Origin: Brevundimonas subvibrioides ATCC 15264
Lineage (GTDB): Bacteria > Pseudomonadota > Alphaproteobacteria > Caulobacterales > Caulobacteraceae
Reading direction: 5' to 3'
Assembly: GCF_000144605.1 (NCBI RefSeq)
Contig: NC_014375.1
Span: forward strand, 3,044,501 to 3,108,500
DNA: 64,000 bases
Positions 40,375 through 48,759 of this stretch are shown here, in pieces. The first letter of the stretch is position 1, and each line of letters starts with the position of its first letter. The position numbers and the translations under genes are program-made. The notes below the pieces were generated by a model. That model was not told the origin of the DNA. It ran no database searches and was given only the letters and a program-made list of their open reading frames with translations.

Positions 40375-42855
40375 ATGAGCGACCGCTCGACAGGCCTGCC
40401 GCCCTCCCGCGTCGTCGCGGTGCTGGGGCCGACCAATACCGGGAAGACCCATCTGGCGGTCGAGCGGATGCTGGGTCACGCCTCGGGCATGATCGGCCTG
40501 CCGCTGCGCCTGCTGGCGCGCGAGATCTACGAGCGGATCGTCAGGCAGCGAGGGGCTAATGCCGTCGCCCTGATCACGGGCGAGGAGAAGATCATCCCGT
40601 CCCGGCCCCATTTCTGGGTCTGCACCGTCGAGGCCATGCCGCTGGAGCGCGAGGTCGAGTTCCTGGCCATCGACGAGATCCAGCTGGCCGCCGACCCCGA
40701 GCGCGGCCACGTCTTCACCTCGCGCCTCCTGCACGCGCGCGGCCGGTTCGAGACCATGTTCCTGGGGGCCGCCACCATGGCTCCCCTGATGCGCCGGCTG
40801 ATCCCGGACGTCGAGATCGTCACCCGCGAGCGGTTGTCCCAGCTGACCTATGCCGGGTCCAAGAAGCTGACCCGTCTGCCGAGACGGAGCGCCATCGTCG
40901 CGTTCAGCACCGAGCAGGTCTATGCCATCGCCGAACTGATCCGGCGCCAGCGCGGCGGGGCCGCCGTGGTGATGGGCTCGCTCAGCCCCCGCACCCGCAA
41001 CGCCCAGGTGGCCCTGTTCCAGTCCGGCGAGGTCGACTTCCTGGTCGCCACCGACGCCATCGGCATGGGGTTGAACATGGACGTCGACCATGTCGCCTTC
41101 GCCGGGATGCGCAAGTTCGACGGCCGGCGGACCCGCTGGCTGCACGCCCACGAGATCGCCCAGATCGCCGGCCGGGCCGGTCGCCACATCCGCGACGGCA
41201 CCTTCGGGGTGACGGGCGAGGCCGAGGAGCTGGACGAGGACTTGGTCGAACAGGTGGTCGAGCACCGCTTCGACCCGATCCAGGCGATCGAGTGGCGCAA
41301 CGCCCGGCTGGATTTCGACACCCTGCCCGACCTGCTGCGCTCGCTGGTCCAGACGCCCGGCGTCCCGGGCCTGAAGCTGACCGGACAGGCGCTGGACGAG
41401 ACCCTGTTGCGCCGGGCCCTGCAGGACGACGAGGTCAAGCGGATCGGCCGATCGCGCGGGACCATCATGCGGCTGTGGGAAGCCTGCCAGCTGCCCGACT
41501 TCCAGAAGACCACGCTGGAGGAGCACGTCCGACTGTCGCGCGACGTCTTCCACGCCCTGACCGGCAAGCACGGCCGGCTGACCGACGACTGGTTCGCGCC
41601 GCGCTTCGCCGAGGTCGATCGCGACGACGGCCAGATCGACCAACTGTCCGCGCGGCTCGCGGGGGTGCGGACGCTGAGCTATATCGCCAACCGACCGGAC
41701 TGGCTGGACGGTATGAAGGGCTGGCGCGAACGGACGCGGGCGCTGGAGGACCGGCTGTCGGATGTGCTGCACGAACGGCTGACCGCGCGGTTCGTGGACC
41801 GCAAGACCACCGCCCTGATGCGATCCCTCCACGACCGCGAGGGCACGATGGCCGAGGTCGCTGACGACGGCGTGGTCAGTGTCGACGGCGAGGCGGTGGG
41901 GCATCTGGAGGGCGTGCGGTTCGCTGTGGCGGCCGGCGGCTCGGCCCTGGCCGACCGGACGCTGAAGACCGCGGCCCTGCGCGCGGTGGGGCCCGAGATC
42001 GCGCGGCGGCTGGGCAGACTGGCCGGCGATGGCGACGAGGCCTTCTCGGTCACGCCCGAGGGGGACGTGCTGTGGTCGGGGGCCCTGGCCGCCCGGATCA
42101 TCAACACCGAACCGTTCAGCCCCCGCGTGCGCCTGATCGGGGATCTGGGGCCCCAGGCCGCCCGCGACCGGGCCCAGCGGCGCATCGAGGCCTGGCTGGC
42201 GGCCGAGGCCGGACGGGCGCTGCGCGACCTGCGACGCCTGAAGACGGCGATCGAGAGCGGCGCGTTGAAAGGCCTGCCGCGCGGCATCGCCTTCCGGCTG
42301 CTGGAGGCGGGCGGGGTCATCGACCGCCGCGACGTGGAGCGGGACCTGGCCGCCCTCAGTCAGGTCGAGCGGCGCACGATCAAGACCTTTGCCATCCGGG
42401 TGGGCACCCATTCGGTGTGGCTGCCGGGCGTATTGAAGCCCCGGGCCCGGGCGATGGCCCAGGCCTTCGTCGCGGACGAGCCGTTCCGGGCCAGGCCGGA
42501 GGGCCTGACCCTGTTGCCGAGCCCCGCCCCGTCCGCCCGTGCGCTGGCGGCCTTCGGCCTGCGCGCCGCTGGGCGCTGGGCCGTGCCCGTCGAGGACCTT
42601 GAACGCGCCGAGATGCTGCGGCGCGACAACAAGGGCGTCCTTTCGGACGAGGCGCTGCAGACCCTGGGCTGGACCGCCGCGGACGCGAAGGCGATCTGGG
42701 CGGCGTTGAAGGTCGTGCGGGCCCAGATGCCGGATCGGGACGGCAAGGCCCCCGTGGTCGTGAAGGATTCGCCCTTCGCCAAGCTGGCGGAACTGACGGC
42801 GAAGGCCGCCCCGCAGCGCCGCAAGCGGACACGGCGCAGGAAGGCGGCCGATTGA
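40375..42855 (+). CDS. SUV3-like superfamily 2 RNA helicase
   Basis: 826 aa. N-terminal helicase core: Walker A GPTNTGKT (18-25), DEIQ box (100-103), SLSPRTRNAQ, VATDAIGMGLNMDVDHVAF and QIAGRAGRH motif VI. These match the SUV3/MgpS-type DExH helicases of alphaproteobacteria. After about 360 comes a long C-terminal region with LSRDVFHALTGKHGRLTDDWF-type helical repeats and a Lys/Arg tail (QRRKRTRRRKAAD) suited to nucleic acid binding. Probably acts in RNA turnover or structure remodelling. Its stop overlaps the S4-protein start (TTGA). Confidence 0.9.
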   Translation: MSDRSTGLPPSRVVAVLGPTNTGKTHLAVERMLGHASGMIGLPLRLLAREIYERIVRQRGANAVALITGEEKIIPSRPHFWVCTVEAMPLEREVEFLAIDEIQLAADPERGHVFTSRLLHARGRFETMFLGAATMAPLMRRLIPDVEIVTRERLSQLTYAGSKKLTRLPRRSAIVAFSTEQVYAIAELIRRQRGGAAVVMGSLSPRTRNAQVALFQSGEVDFLVATDAIGMGLNMDVDHVAFAGMRKFDGRRTRWLHAHEIAQIAGRAGRHIRDGTFGVTGEAEELDEDLVEQVVEHRFDPIQAIEWRNARLDFDTLPDLLRSLVQTPGVPGLKLTGQALDETLLRRALQDDEVKRIGRSRGTIMRLWEACQLPDFQKTTLEEHVRLSRDVFHALTGKHGRLTDDWFAPRFAEVDRDDGQIDQLSARLAGVRTLSYIANRPDWLDGMKGWRERTRALEDRLSDVLHERLTARFVDRKTTALMRSLHDREGTMAEVADDGVVSVDGEAVGHLEGVRFAVAAGGSALADRTLKTAALRAVGPEIARRLGRLAGDGDEAFSVTPEGDVLWSGALAARIINTEPFSPRVRLIGDLGPQAARDRAQRRIEAWLAAEAGRALRDLRRLKTAIESGALKGLPRGIAFRLLEAGGVIDRRDVERDLAALSQVERRTIKTFAIRVGTHSVWLPGVLKPRARAMAQAFVADEPFRARPEGLTLLPSPAPSARALAAFGLRAAGRWAVPVEDLERAEMLRRDNKGVLSDEALQTLGWTAADAKAIWAALKVVRAQMPDRDGKAPVVVKDSPFAKLAELTAKAAPQRRKRTRRRKAAD

Positions 42856-43139
42856 GCCCCGAGAGCGTCCGGATCGATGTCTGGCTGTGGCGGGCGCGGT
42901 TCGCCAAGACGCGGTCGCTGGCCGCGGCCCTGGTCGAGCGCGGCGCGGTGCGGCTGACGCATCAGGGACGGCAGACCCGGCTGGACAAGCCCAGCCGGGT
43001 CGTTCACCCGGGCGACGAGATCGTCTTCGCCCGCGACGGCCGGATCACGGTCGTGCGGGTTGAGGCCCTGGGCGAGCGGCGCGGACCCCCGGCGGAGGCC
43101 CGCGCCCTCTATGTCTCGATCGGGGATGACCCCGAGTAG
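42852..43139 (+). CDS. S4-domain RNA-binding protein, Hsp15-like
   Basis: 95 aa. The S4 motif fills the N-terminal half: RIDVWLWRARFAKTRSLAAALVERGAVRL, then VHPGDEIVFARDGRITVVRV, with the C-terminal GERRGPPAEARALY seen in Hsp15/HslR. Hsp15 recycles stalled 50S subunits carrying peptidyl-tRNA. The start is TTG 42852 within the helicase stop, so it is translationally coupled to the helicase gene, consistent with a joint RNA-related role. Confidence 0.88.
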   Translation: MSPESVRIDVWLWRARFAKTRSLAAALVERGAVRLTHQGRQTRLDKPSRVVHPGDEIVFARDGRITVVRVEALGERRGPPAEARALYVSIGDDPE

Positions 43140-43197
43140 AGCTTGATCGTTTGAGGTGGCCCACCTCGTGGGTCACCGAAAGCGTGCATCAAGCTCT
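43138..43197. repeat. 60-bp nested palindrome, possible bidirectional terminator
   Basis: Outer arms AGAGCTTGAT (43138-43147) and ATCAAGCTCT (43188-43197) are perfectly inverted. An inner stem GGTGGCCCAC-CTC-GTGGGTCACC (43155-43177) pairs over ten positions with one G-T. It overlaps the last base pairs of the S4 gene and ends 11 bp before the convergent YceI gene stop. No long T-run follows. Confidence 0.7.
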
Positions 43198-43208
43198 CTT
43201 GAGCAGCC

Positions 43209-43841
43209 TTACTCGGCGATGTTGAACTCGCCCTCGATGTGCAGCTTCACCTCGTCGGACACGGCCGGCAGGGCGTAGTTGATGCCGAACTCCGAGCGCT
43301 TGATGGTGGCCTCGCCGTCGAAACCGGCCTTGTAGCCGCCCATGGCAGTGCCGGCCTGGTTGAACTCGACCTCGATGGTGACGGGCCGGGTGACGCCGCG
43401 CAGGGTCAGGTCGCCGACCACCGTGGCCTCATTGGCGTCGTCCGCGTCCACGGTCACCGAGCGCGACACGAAGGTGGCGGTCGGGTGGTTGGCCGTGTCG
43501 AAGAAGTCGGCGGTCTGGAGGTGGGCCTTCAGCCGGTCGTCATTGGGGGCGACGTCGGTCAGGGGAATGGTGGCGGTCAGGGTGCTGGCCGAGGGGTTGG
43601 CCGGGTCGAGGGTCAGGTCCGCCTTCACGTTCACGAACTGGCCGTAATAGGTCGAGAAGCCGAGGTGGTTGACCGACCAGGTGATCTTGCCGTGGCCGGA
43701 ATCCAGCGCATAGGCACCGGCGCGGACTTCGGCGGGGTTCTGGGTCAGGGCGGACTGGGCGACGACGGCCCCACCTCCGACGAGTCCAAGGGCAAGCGCC
43801 CCGGCGACGGTGGATCGAACGAGCAGGCGACGGTTCAGCAT
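43209..43841 (-). CDS. YceI-family periplasmic protein
   Basis: 210 aa. An N-terminal signal sequence (STVAGALALGLVGGGAVVAQ) leads into the YceI lipocalin-like barrel: YALDSGHGKITWSVNHLGFSTYYGQF, TIPLTDVAPNDDRLKAHLQTADFFD, ATVVGDLTLRGVTRPVTIEVEF and the C-terminal SDEVKLHIEGEF. YceI proteins bind isoprenoid lipids such as polyprenyl chains. The ATG 43841 has GGAG eight bases upstream; the longer frame is discarded. Confidence 0.92.
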   Translation of the reverse strand: MLNRRLLVRSTVAGALALGLVGGGAVVAQSALTQNPAEVRAGAYALDSGHGKITWSVNHLGFSTYYGQFVNVKADLTLDPANPSASTLTATIPLTDVAPNDDRLKAHLQTADFFDTANHPTATFVSRSVTVDADDANEATVVGDLTLRGVTRPVTIEVEFNQAGTAMGGYKAGFDGEATIKRSEFGINYALPAVSDEVKLHIEGEFNIAE

Positions 43842-44040
43842 GGGGCAAACTCCTGGAGTGGGAAAAACAGCGCTAACTGCAATCAGCACTGATGCAAATA
43901 GGCGAGCTATCGGGAAGGGCAAGGTTTATGCGTCGATCGATGCCCGCCGGATGTGTTGACAGGGGCGAGGCGCGCCTGCCATGTCCGAACGCCCGAACGG
44001 GCCTTTCGTCCATCCTTTCAAAACGCCGATTTTCCTGCCC

Positions 44041-44382
44041 ATGACCTACATCGTCACCGACGCCTGCGTGAAATGTAAGTTCATGGACTGCATCGAGGTG
44101 TGTCCCGTGGACTGCTTCTATGAGGGGGAGAACTTCCTGGCCATCGCGCCGGACGAATGCATCGACTGCGGCGTCTGCGAGCCGGAATGCCCGGTCGACG
44201 CCATCAAGCCCGACACCGAGGATGAACCGGACGGCAAATGGCTGCAGATCAATGCCCAGTACGCGCGCGTCTGGCCCAACATCACCGTCAAGGGCACGCC
44301 GCCGGCCGATCGTGAACAGTACGAACGCGAGACCGGCAAGTTCGAGAAATACTTCAGCCCCGAGCCGGGCAAGGGCTCCTGA
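44041..44382 (+). CDS. fdxA: 7Fe ferredoxin FdxA
   Basis: 113 aa. Cys9, Cys17, Cys21 and Cys50 with Cys40, Cys43, Cys46 and Cys25 lie in the motifs [18 protein letters not shown] and [16 protein letters not shown], the arrangement of ferredoxins with one [3Fe-4S] and one [4Fe-4S] cluster. The C-terminal extension ([16 protein letters not shown]) is typical of FdxA. Cytoplasmic electron carrier. The ATG at 44041 is the family start; the frame is open from 43981 but the added residues are not family-like. Confidence 0.95.
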   Translation: MTYIVTDACVKCKFMDCIEVCPVDCFYEGENFLAIAPDECIDCGVCEPECPVDAIKPDTEDEPDGKWLQINAQYARVWPNITVKGTPPADREQYERETGKFEKYFSPEPGKGS

Positions 44383-44441
44383 ACGAACGCCGATCCGGGG
44401 TCCGGGATTCGGCACGGGTCGGCCTGTCTGCATGCGACGTT

Positions 44442-44469
44442 TTGAAATTGCCTCGTTTTGTGATAGGTT
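44442..44469 (+). promoter_or_regulatory. Candidate housekeeping promoter for cdnL
   Basis: TTGAAA and TAGGTT are separated by 16 bases in the 301-bp gap before cdnL. The sequence around the -10 (GTGATAGGTTC) is compatible with the Caulobacter sigma-73 pattern. The implied transcript would carry a leader of about 210 bases. Confidence 0.4.
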
Positions 44470-44597
44470 CCTTCACATTGGGTCGGGCGGATTGCGTTTT
44501 TCACGCGCCGCCCGCGTTTGCGACAGACCCTCGTCCATCGAGACGAGGTCGGCCAGAGGTTCGGTGATCCGTATCCACGTTTGACGATTGAGACAGC

Positions 44598-44623
44598 CCG
44601 ACCGGTTCGAGTTCACCGGTCGG
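44598..44623 (+). promoter_or_regulatory. Stem-loop in the cdnL leader
   Basis: CCGACCGGT-TCGAGTTC-ACCGGTCGG is a perfect 9-bp stem with an eight-base loop, 62 bp before the cdnL start. No T-run follows, so it is not a typical terminator. A smaller stem CCTCGTC-CATCGA-GACGAGG precedes it at about 44528-44547. Either could affect leader stability or translation. Confidence 0.4.
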
Positions 44624-44684
44624 CGGAGCAATTGTCTTTCGTGCCTGCGTCTCGCCCGTCCCCTGCGTCCGGGAAAGGAATGAC

Positions 44685-45245
44685 ATGACCACCAAGAGCG
44701 TTCTGGAATTCAAGGTTGGCGACGCGGTCGTCTATCCGGCCCACGGGGTCGGCAAGGTCGCGGCCGTCGAGGTCCAGGAAGTCGCCGGCATGTCGCTGGA
44801 GGTTTACGTCGTGACCTTCGACCACGAGAAGATGACCCTGCGCGTCCCGACCAAGAAGGCCAAGACCGCCGGCCTGCGCTCGCTGGCGTCGGAAGACGTC
44901 GTGACCAAGGCCCTGTCGACGCTGAAGGGCCGCGCTCGCATCAAGCGCACGATGTGGAGCCGTCGCGCGCAGGAATACGAAGCCAAGATCAACTCGGGCG
45001 ATCTGGTCTGCATCGCCGAGGTCGTCCGCGACCTGCACCGGGCCGACAGCCAGCCGGAACAGTCGTATTCGGAGCGCCAGCTGTACGAATCGGCTCTGGA
45101 CCGGATGGCCCGCGAAGTCGCCGCCGCCAACCGCATCGACAAGGACGCCGCCGTCCAGCTGCTGTCCAAGTCGCTGAGCGCCAAGAAGGCCAACGCCCCC
45201 GTCGCCGAAGTGGCCGACGAGGATTCGGAAGCCGAAGCGGCCTGA
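44685..45245 (+). CDS. cdnL: CarD-family RNA polymerase-binding regulator CdnL
   Basis: 186 aa. The N-terminal RNA-polymerase-interaction domain is clear (FKVGDAVVYPAHGVGKVAAVEVQEVAG), followed by a helical C-terminal domain with RIKRTMWSRRAQEYEAKINSGDLVCIAEVVRDLHR, which includes the conserved Trp that stabilises open promoter complexes. In Caulobacter, CdnL boosts rRNA and growth-related transcription. The acidic tail ends AEVADEDSEAEAA; an Ala-Ala end is a possible ClpXP tag. Followed by a strong terminator. Confidence 0.94.
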   Translation: MTTKSVLEFKVGDAVVYPAHGVGKVAAVEVQEVAGMSLEVYVVTFDHEKMTLRVPTKKAKTAGLRSLASEDVVTKALSTLKGRARIKRTMWSRRAQEYEAKINSGDLVCIAEVVRDLHRADSQPEQSYSERQLYESALDRMAREVAAANRIDKDAAVQLLSKSLSAKKANAPVAEVADEDSEAEAA

Positions 45246-45272
45246 TCTGTTCAGGTCATCGCTGATCTGAGG

Positions 45273-45304
45273 AAGGCCCGGTGGAGACACCGGGCCTTTT
45301 TCTT
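45273..45304 (+). terminator. Intrinsic terminator of cdnL
   Basis: AGGCCCGGTG-GAGA-CACCGGGCCT is a perfect 10-bp stem followed by TTTTCTTT on the plus strand. It lies 28 bp past the cdnL stop and in the convergent gap with cckA. On the minus strand the following bases are not T-rich. Confidence 0.9.
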
Positions 45305-45307
45305 TGC

Positions 45308-47371
45308 CTAGCCCCCCCGCAGCTCCTGCTTGACCCGTTCGGCCAGGGTCTTGATGTCCAGCGGCTTGGGCAGGAAGGACACGCCGACCTCGTCCTGCAG
45401 CAGGTCCGAAAAGTCGCTTTCGGCGTAGCCCGAGATGAACATGACCGGCGCGTCGCCGAGGAAGGGCCGGGCCTTCTTGAGCAGGGACGGCCCGTCCAGG
45501 CCCGGCATGATGACGTCCGAGATCAGCATGTCGATCTGACCGGCCCATTCCTCGGCCAGGATCAGGGCCTCCTCGCCATCGGCCGCCTCGATGACCTCAT
45601 AGCCGCGCTGGCGCAGCAGCTTGGCGGCGATGCCGCGCACCGCCGCCTCGTCCTCGACGAACAGGATGCGGCCGTTGCCGGACAGGTCGCGCGGCGCGGC
45701 CTTCATCTTGATCTCGATGGGGGCGACCTCGGTCAGCTCCTGTTCGGTCGCGGCGGGCAGGAAGATGCGGAAGGCCGCGCCCGCTCCGTCGAGGTTGGTC
45801 ACGCCGATGTGGCCGCCGGCCTGCTGGACGATGCCGTAGACGGTGGCCAGACCCATGCCGGTGCCCTCGTTGACCGCCTTGGTGGTGAAGAAGGGCTCGA
45901 AGATCTTGTCCAGCAGTTCGGGCGGAACGCCGGGGCCGGTGTCGGACACCTCGATCAGGGCGCTGTCGCCCGCCGGGGCCTCGCGCCAGCCGAGGGTCCG
46001 GGCCTGCTCCTGGGTCAGCCGCAGGGTGCGGATGGTGACCACCCCGGCGCCCGGCTCGACCACGCCGCGCATGGCGTCGCGGGCGTTGACGGCCAGGTTC
46101 ATCACCGCCGTCTCCAGCTGGGACTTGTCGGCCAGCACGATCGGCAGGTCGCGGCCGTAGTCGGTTTCCAGCCGCACGTCCTCGCGCAGCAGGCGACGCA
46201 GCAGGACCGCGAACTCGCCGACCAGCTCGCCCAGGTCCAGACGCTCGCGCCGCACCGTCGACTTGCGCGAGAAGGCCAGCAGCTTGCGCACCAGGTCGGC
46301 GGCGCGGATCCCCGTCTGGCGGATCTGGTTGAGGCCGTCATAGGAGGGATCGCCGACCGGGTGGCGCTCCAGCAGCTCGGACAGCTGCAGCTGGATGGCG
46401 GTCAGCAGGTTGTTGAAGTCGTGTGCCACGCCGCCGGCCAGCTGGCCCACGGCCTGCATCTTCTGGGCCTGCGACAGCTGCAGCTCCATCGATTTCTGGG
46501 CGGAGACGTCGAACAGCCAGACGCGGCGCTTGTCGCCCTCCGGGGCCACATACAGGTGCAGCATCCGGTCGGGGTGGGCGCGGGCGACCAGCTCGATCGG
46601 CCCCGTCGATCCGGCGGCCATCCGCTCGCGCGCCTCGACGACACCGGTCGGATCGAACAGATGACCGAAGGCGGCGTCGCGCGCCGCCGCAGGACCGGTC
46701 AGGACCGCCAAGGCCGGGTTGCTGTCCTCGGCCCGCCCCGCGAACAGGTCCTCGCCGCCGATCACCGCCGAGCCGAACGGGGCTCCCGCAGCCATCGCCC
46801 GCCCCTCGCCCGCCTGGGCGACATAGGCATTTCCGGCCACCGGCGGCGGCGGGGTGGTCAGGGTCGCCTCGGGAGCCTCGCGGACGAGGAACCGCCCCTC
46901 CCCGGCCGGACCGATCAGGACCTCGATCTCGCGGCTGCCGATGGTCACGATGGCGCGGCCCTGCCGGCCGGACCGCGCCTGGGCGAAGGCCATGTAGAGC
47001 GCCTGGGCCGACTGGGCTCGCGGCAGGGCGACGGTCGCGCCGTTCTGCGACACCCATGCCCCGTTGAAGGCCAGGACCTGGCCTGACCCGGTGACCAGAG
47101 CCGACGGTTCGGCCATGGCGTCCAAAATCTCGACCGCCACGTCGCCGTCGGGCCGGGCGGGCTTGTGGACCTCGCGACGGCCGAAGACGAACAGGCCCAC
47201 CAGGGCCACACCCGTCACCGCCATCATCAGCATCATGTGCGGCGTCGAGAGCGGGGCGGCGCGGAACATCGGCCAGGCCAGGGCGGCAATGGCGACGGTG
47301 AAGCCCGCCACCATCAGGATCAGGGTGATGTCGACCGGCGGGCTGGGGCGGGTCGATCCGGTTGTGGTCAT
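45308..47371 (-). CDS. cckA: Hybrid histidine kinase CckA
   Basis: 687 aa, close to Caulobacter CckA (about 690). Two N-terminal membrane helices (14-33, 45-64) are followed by PAS-like regions (75-290), a kinase domain with H-box AGGVAHDFNNLL (His317), N-box AVMNLAVNARDAM, G-box SDTGPGVPPELLDKIF and GTGMGLATVYG, then a receiver domain with Asp619 (ISDVIMPGLDG) and Lys in LPKPLDIK. It starts the phosphorelay CckA-ChpT-CtrA/CpdR that controls the cell cycle and flagellar genes such as those in this window. ATG 47371 has GGGAG upstream. Confidence 0.93.
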   Translation of the reverse strand: MTTTGSTRPSPPVDITLILMVAGFTVAIAALAWPMFRAAPLSTPHMMLMMAVTGVALVGLFVFGRREVHKPARPDGDVAVEILDAMAEPSALVTGSGQVLAFNGAWVSQNGATVALPRAQSAQALYMAFAQARSGRQGRAIVTIGSREIEVLIGPAGEGRFLVREAPEATLTTPPPPVAGNAYVAQAGEGRAMAAGAPFGSAVIGGEDLFAGRAEDSNPALAVLTGPAAARDAAFGHLFDPTGVVEARERMAAGSTGPIELVARAHPDRMLHLYVAPEGDKRRVWLFDVSAQKSMELQLSQAQKMQAVGQLAGGVAHDFNNLLTAIQLQLSELLERHPVGDPSYDGLNQIRQTGIRAADLVRKLLAFSRKSTVRRERLDLGELVGEFAVLLRRLLREDVRLETDYGRDLPIVLADKSQLETAVMNLAVNARDAMRGVVEPGAGVVTIRTLRLTQEQARTLGWREAPAGDSALIEVSDTGPGVPPELLDKIFEPFFTTKAVNEGTGMGLATVYGIVQQAGGHIGVTNLDGAGAAFRIFLPAATEQELTEVAPIEIKMKAAPRDLSGNGRILFVEDEAAVRGIAAKLLRQRGYEVIEAADGEEALILAEEWAGQIDMLISDVIMPGLDGPSLLKKARPFLGDAPVMFISGYAESDFSDLLQDEVGVSFLPKPLDIKTLAERVKQELRGG

Positions 47372-47502
47372 GGGGTCGCTCCCGCGAATCGCAGGGACGA
47401 AGCATACGCGCGATCCGGCCGACTGGCGAAATGCGGGACAGGCCGCCCCCGCGCGATCGGCCGCAGCCCCGACGCGCGGGGCCTGCGCTATGGCCATCAG
47501 TC

Positions 47503-48759
47503 ATGCCCGAACCGCTCGATCGCTTTCCGCCCACCCGTGCCGCCGGCCTTCAACGGCTGGCGGACTTCGTGCCGCACGCGGGCGAGGCCTATGCCATGGG
47601 GCGCAACACCGATGCCGGACCCGGGGGACATCTGGCAGTGTCGGGGCTTTCGCCATGGCTGCGCCACCGGTTGCTGACCGAACGCGAGGTCGTCGCCGGC
47701 GTGCTGGAGCGCCACGACCCGCGCGCGGCCCAGCGCTTCATCCAGGAGGTGCTGTGGCGCACCTACTGGAAGGGCTGGCTGCAGATGAACCCCGAGGTCT
47801 GGACCCGATACCAGGCCGAACGGGACGCGCCGCGCGCGTCGGGCCTGGAGCGGGCGGTCGCCCAGGCCGAGGCGGGGGCGACGGGCATCGAAGGCTTTGA
47901 CGACTGGGCGCGGGAGCTGGTCCGGACCGGCTACCTGCACAACCACGCGCGGATGTGGTTCGCCTCGATCTGGATCTTCACCCTCGGCCTGCCCTGGGCG
48001 CTGGGTGCGGACTTCTTTCTGCGCCATCTGCTGGACGGCGACCCGGCCTCGAACACCCTGTCCTGGCGCTGGGTGGCGGGACTGCAGACCGTGGGCAAGA
48101 CCTATCTGGCGACGCCCGAGAACATCCAGCGGTTCACCAACGGCCGGTTCAAGCCCAGGGGGCTGGCGACGCGGGCCCTGCCGCTGAGCGAAGACCCTCT
48201 GCCGGCGGCCCGACCGCTCCCGATGCTGGAGGCCTCGCCGCCGGCCGGACGGAGCCTTCTGCTGGTGACCGGCGAAGACCTGAACCCGGAGAGCGCCTTT
48301 TCGGTCGCGTGGCAACCCGAGGCGATCGTCGTCATGGCGGGTGGCGACCCAGGCCGGTTCGCGGCCGCGGCGGCCGAGGATGCGGCCATGCGCTGCGCGG
48401 CCCGGTTCGACAGACCCGCCCGGGTTATGCCGATGGCCTCACACGACGCCATCCGGGATGCCGCAAGGGAGGCCGCGGTGGACCGGGTGGTCGTGCTGGA
48501 GGCCCCGGTGGGCCCCATGGCGGATGCTCTTGAGCGGCTGGAGGCCGAGCTGACGGAACAGGGGATCGCCCTGATCCGGGTGCGCCGATCGTGGGACGAC
48601 CGACTGTGGCCGCTGGCGACCCGGGGCTTCTTCAAGTTCCGGGAACGCGCGCCGGCCGCCCTGATGGCCGACGGCCTGCGGATCTTATCGTCGGCGACGG
48701 GGATCAGCCCCCGGCGCGGCGCATGCCCGGCTGGCGCTTCTTCATCACGAAGCCGATGA
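47503..48759 (+). CDS. Photolyase/cryptochrome-like FAD-binding domain protein
   Basis: 418 aa. The N-terminal 240 residues resemble the FAD-binding helical domain of photolyases: RFIQEVLWRTYWKGWLQMNP, GYLHNHARMWFASIWIFTLGLPWALGADFFLRHLLDGDPASNTLSWRWVAGLQT, and PENIQRFTNGRF. The C-terminal 170 residues form an alpha/beta region (SLLLVTGEDLNPESAF; AIVVMAGGDPGRF; DRVVVLEAPVG; GIALIRVRRSWDD). Ordinary photolyases have the alpha/beta domain first. DNA repair or light sensing is possible but unproven. The 3' end overlaps the convergent flhB by 56 bases. Confidence 0.82.
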   Translation: MPEPLDRFPPTRAAGLQRLADFVPHAGEAYAMGRNTDAGPGGHLAVSGLSPWLRHRLLTEREVVAGVLERHDPRAAQRFIQEVLWRTYWKGWLQMNPEVWTRYQAERDAPRASGLERAVAQAEAGATGIEGFDDWARELVRTGYLHNHARMWFASIWIFTLGLPWALGADFFLRHLLDGDPASNTLSWRWVAGLQTVGKTYLATPENIQRFTNGRFKPRGLATRALPLSEDPLPAARPLPMLEASPPAGRSLLLVTGEDLNPESAFSVAWQPEAIVVMAGGDPGRFAAAAAEDAAMRCAARFDRPARVMPMASHDAIRDAAREAAVDRVVVLEAPVGPMADALERLEAELTEQGIALIRVRRSWDDRLWPLATRGFFKFRERAPAALMADGLRILSSATGISPRRGACPAGASSSRSR

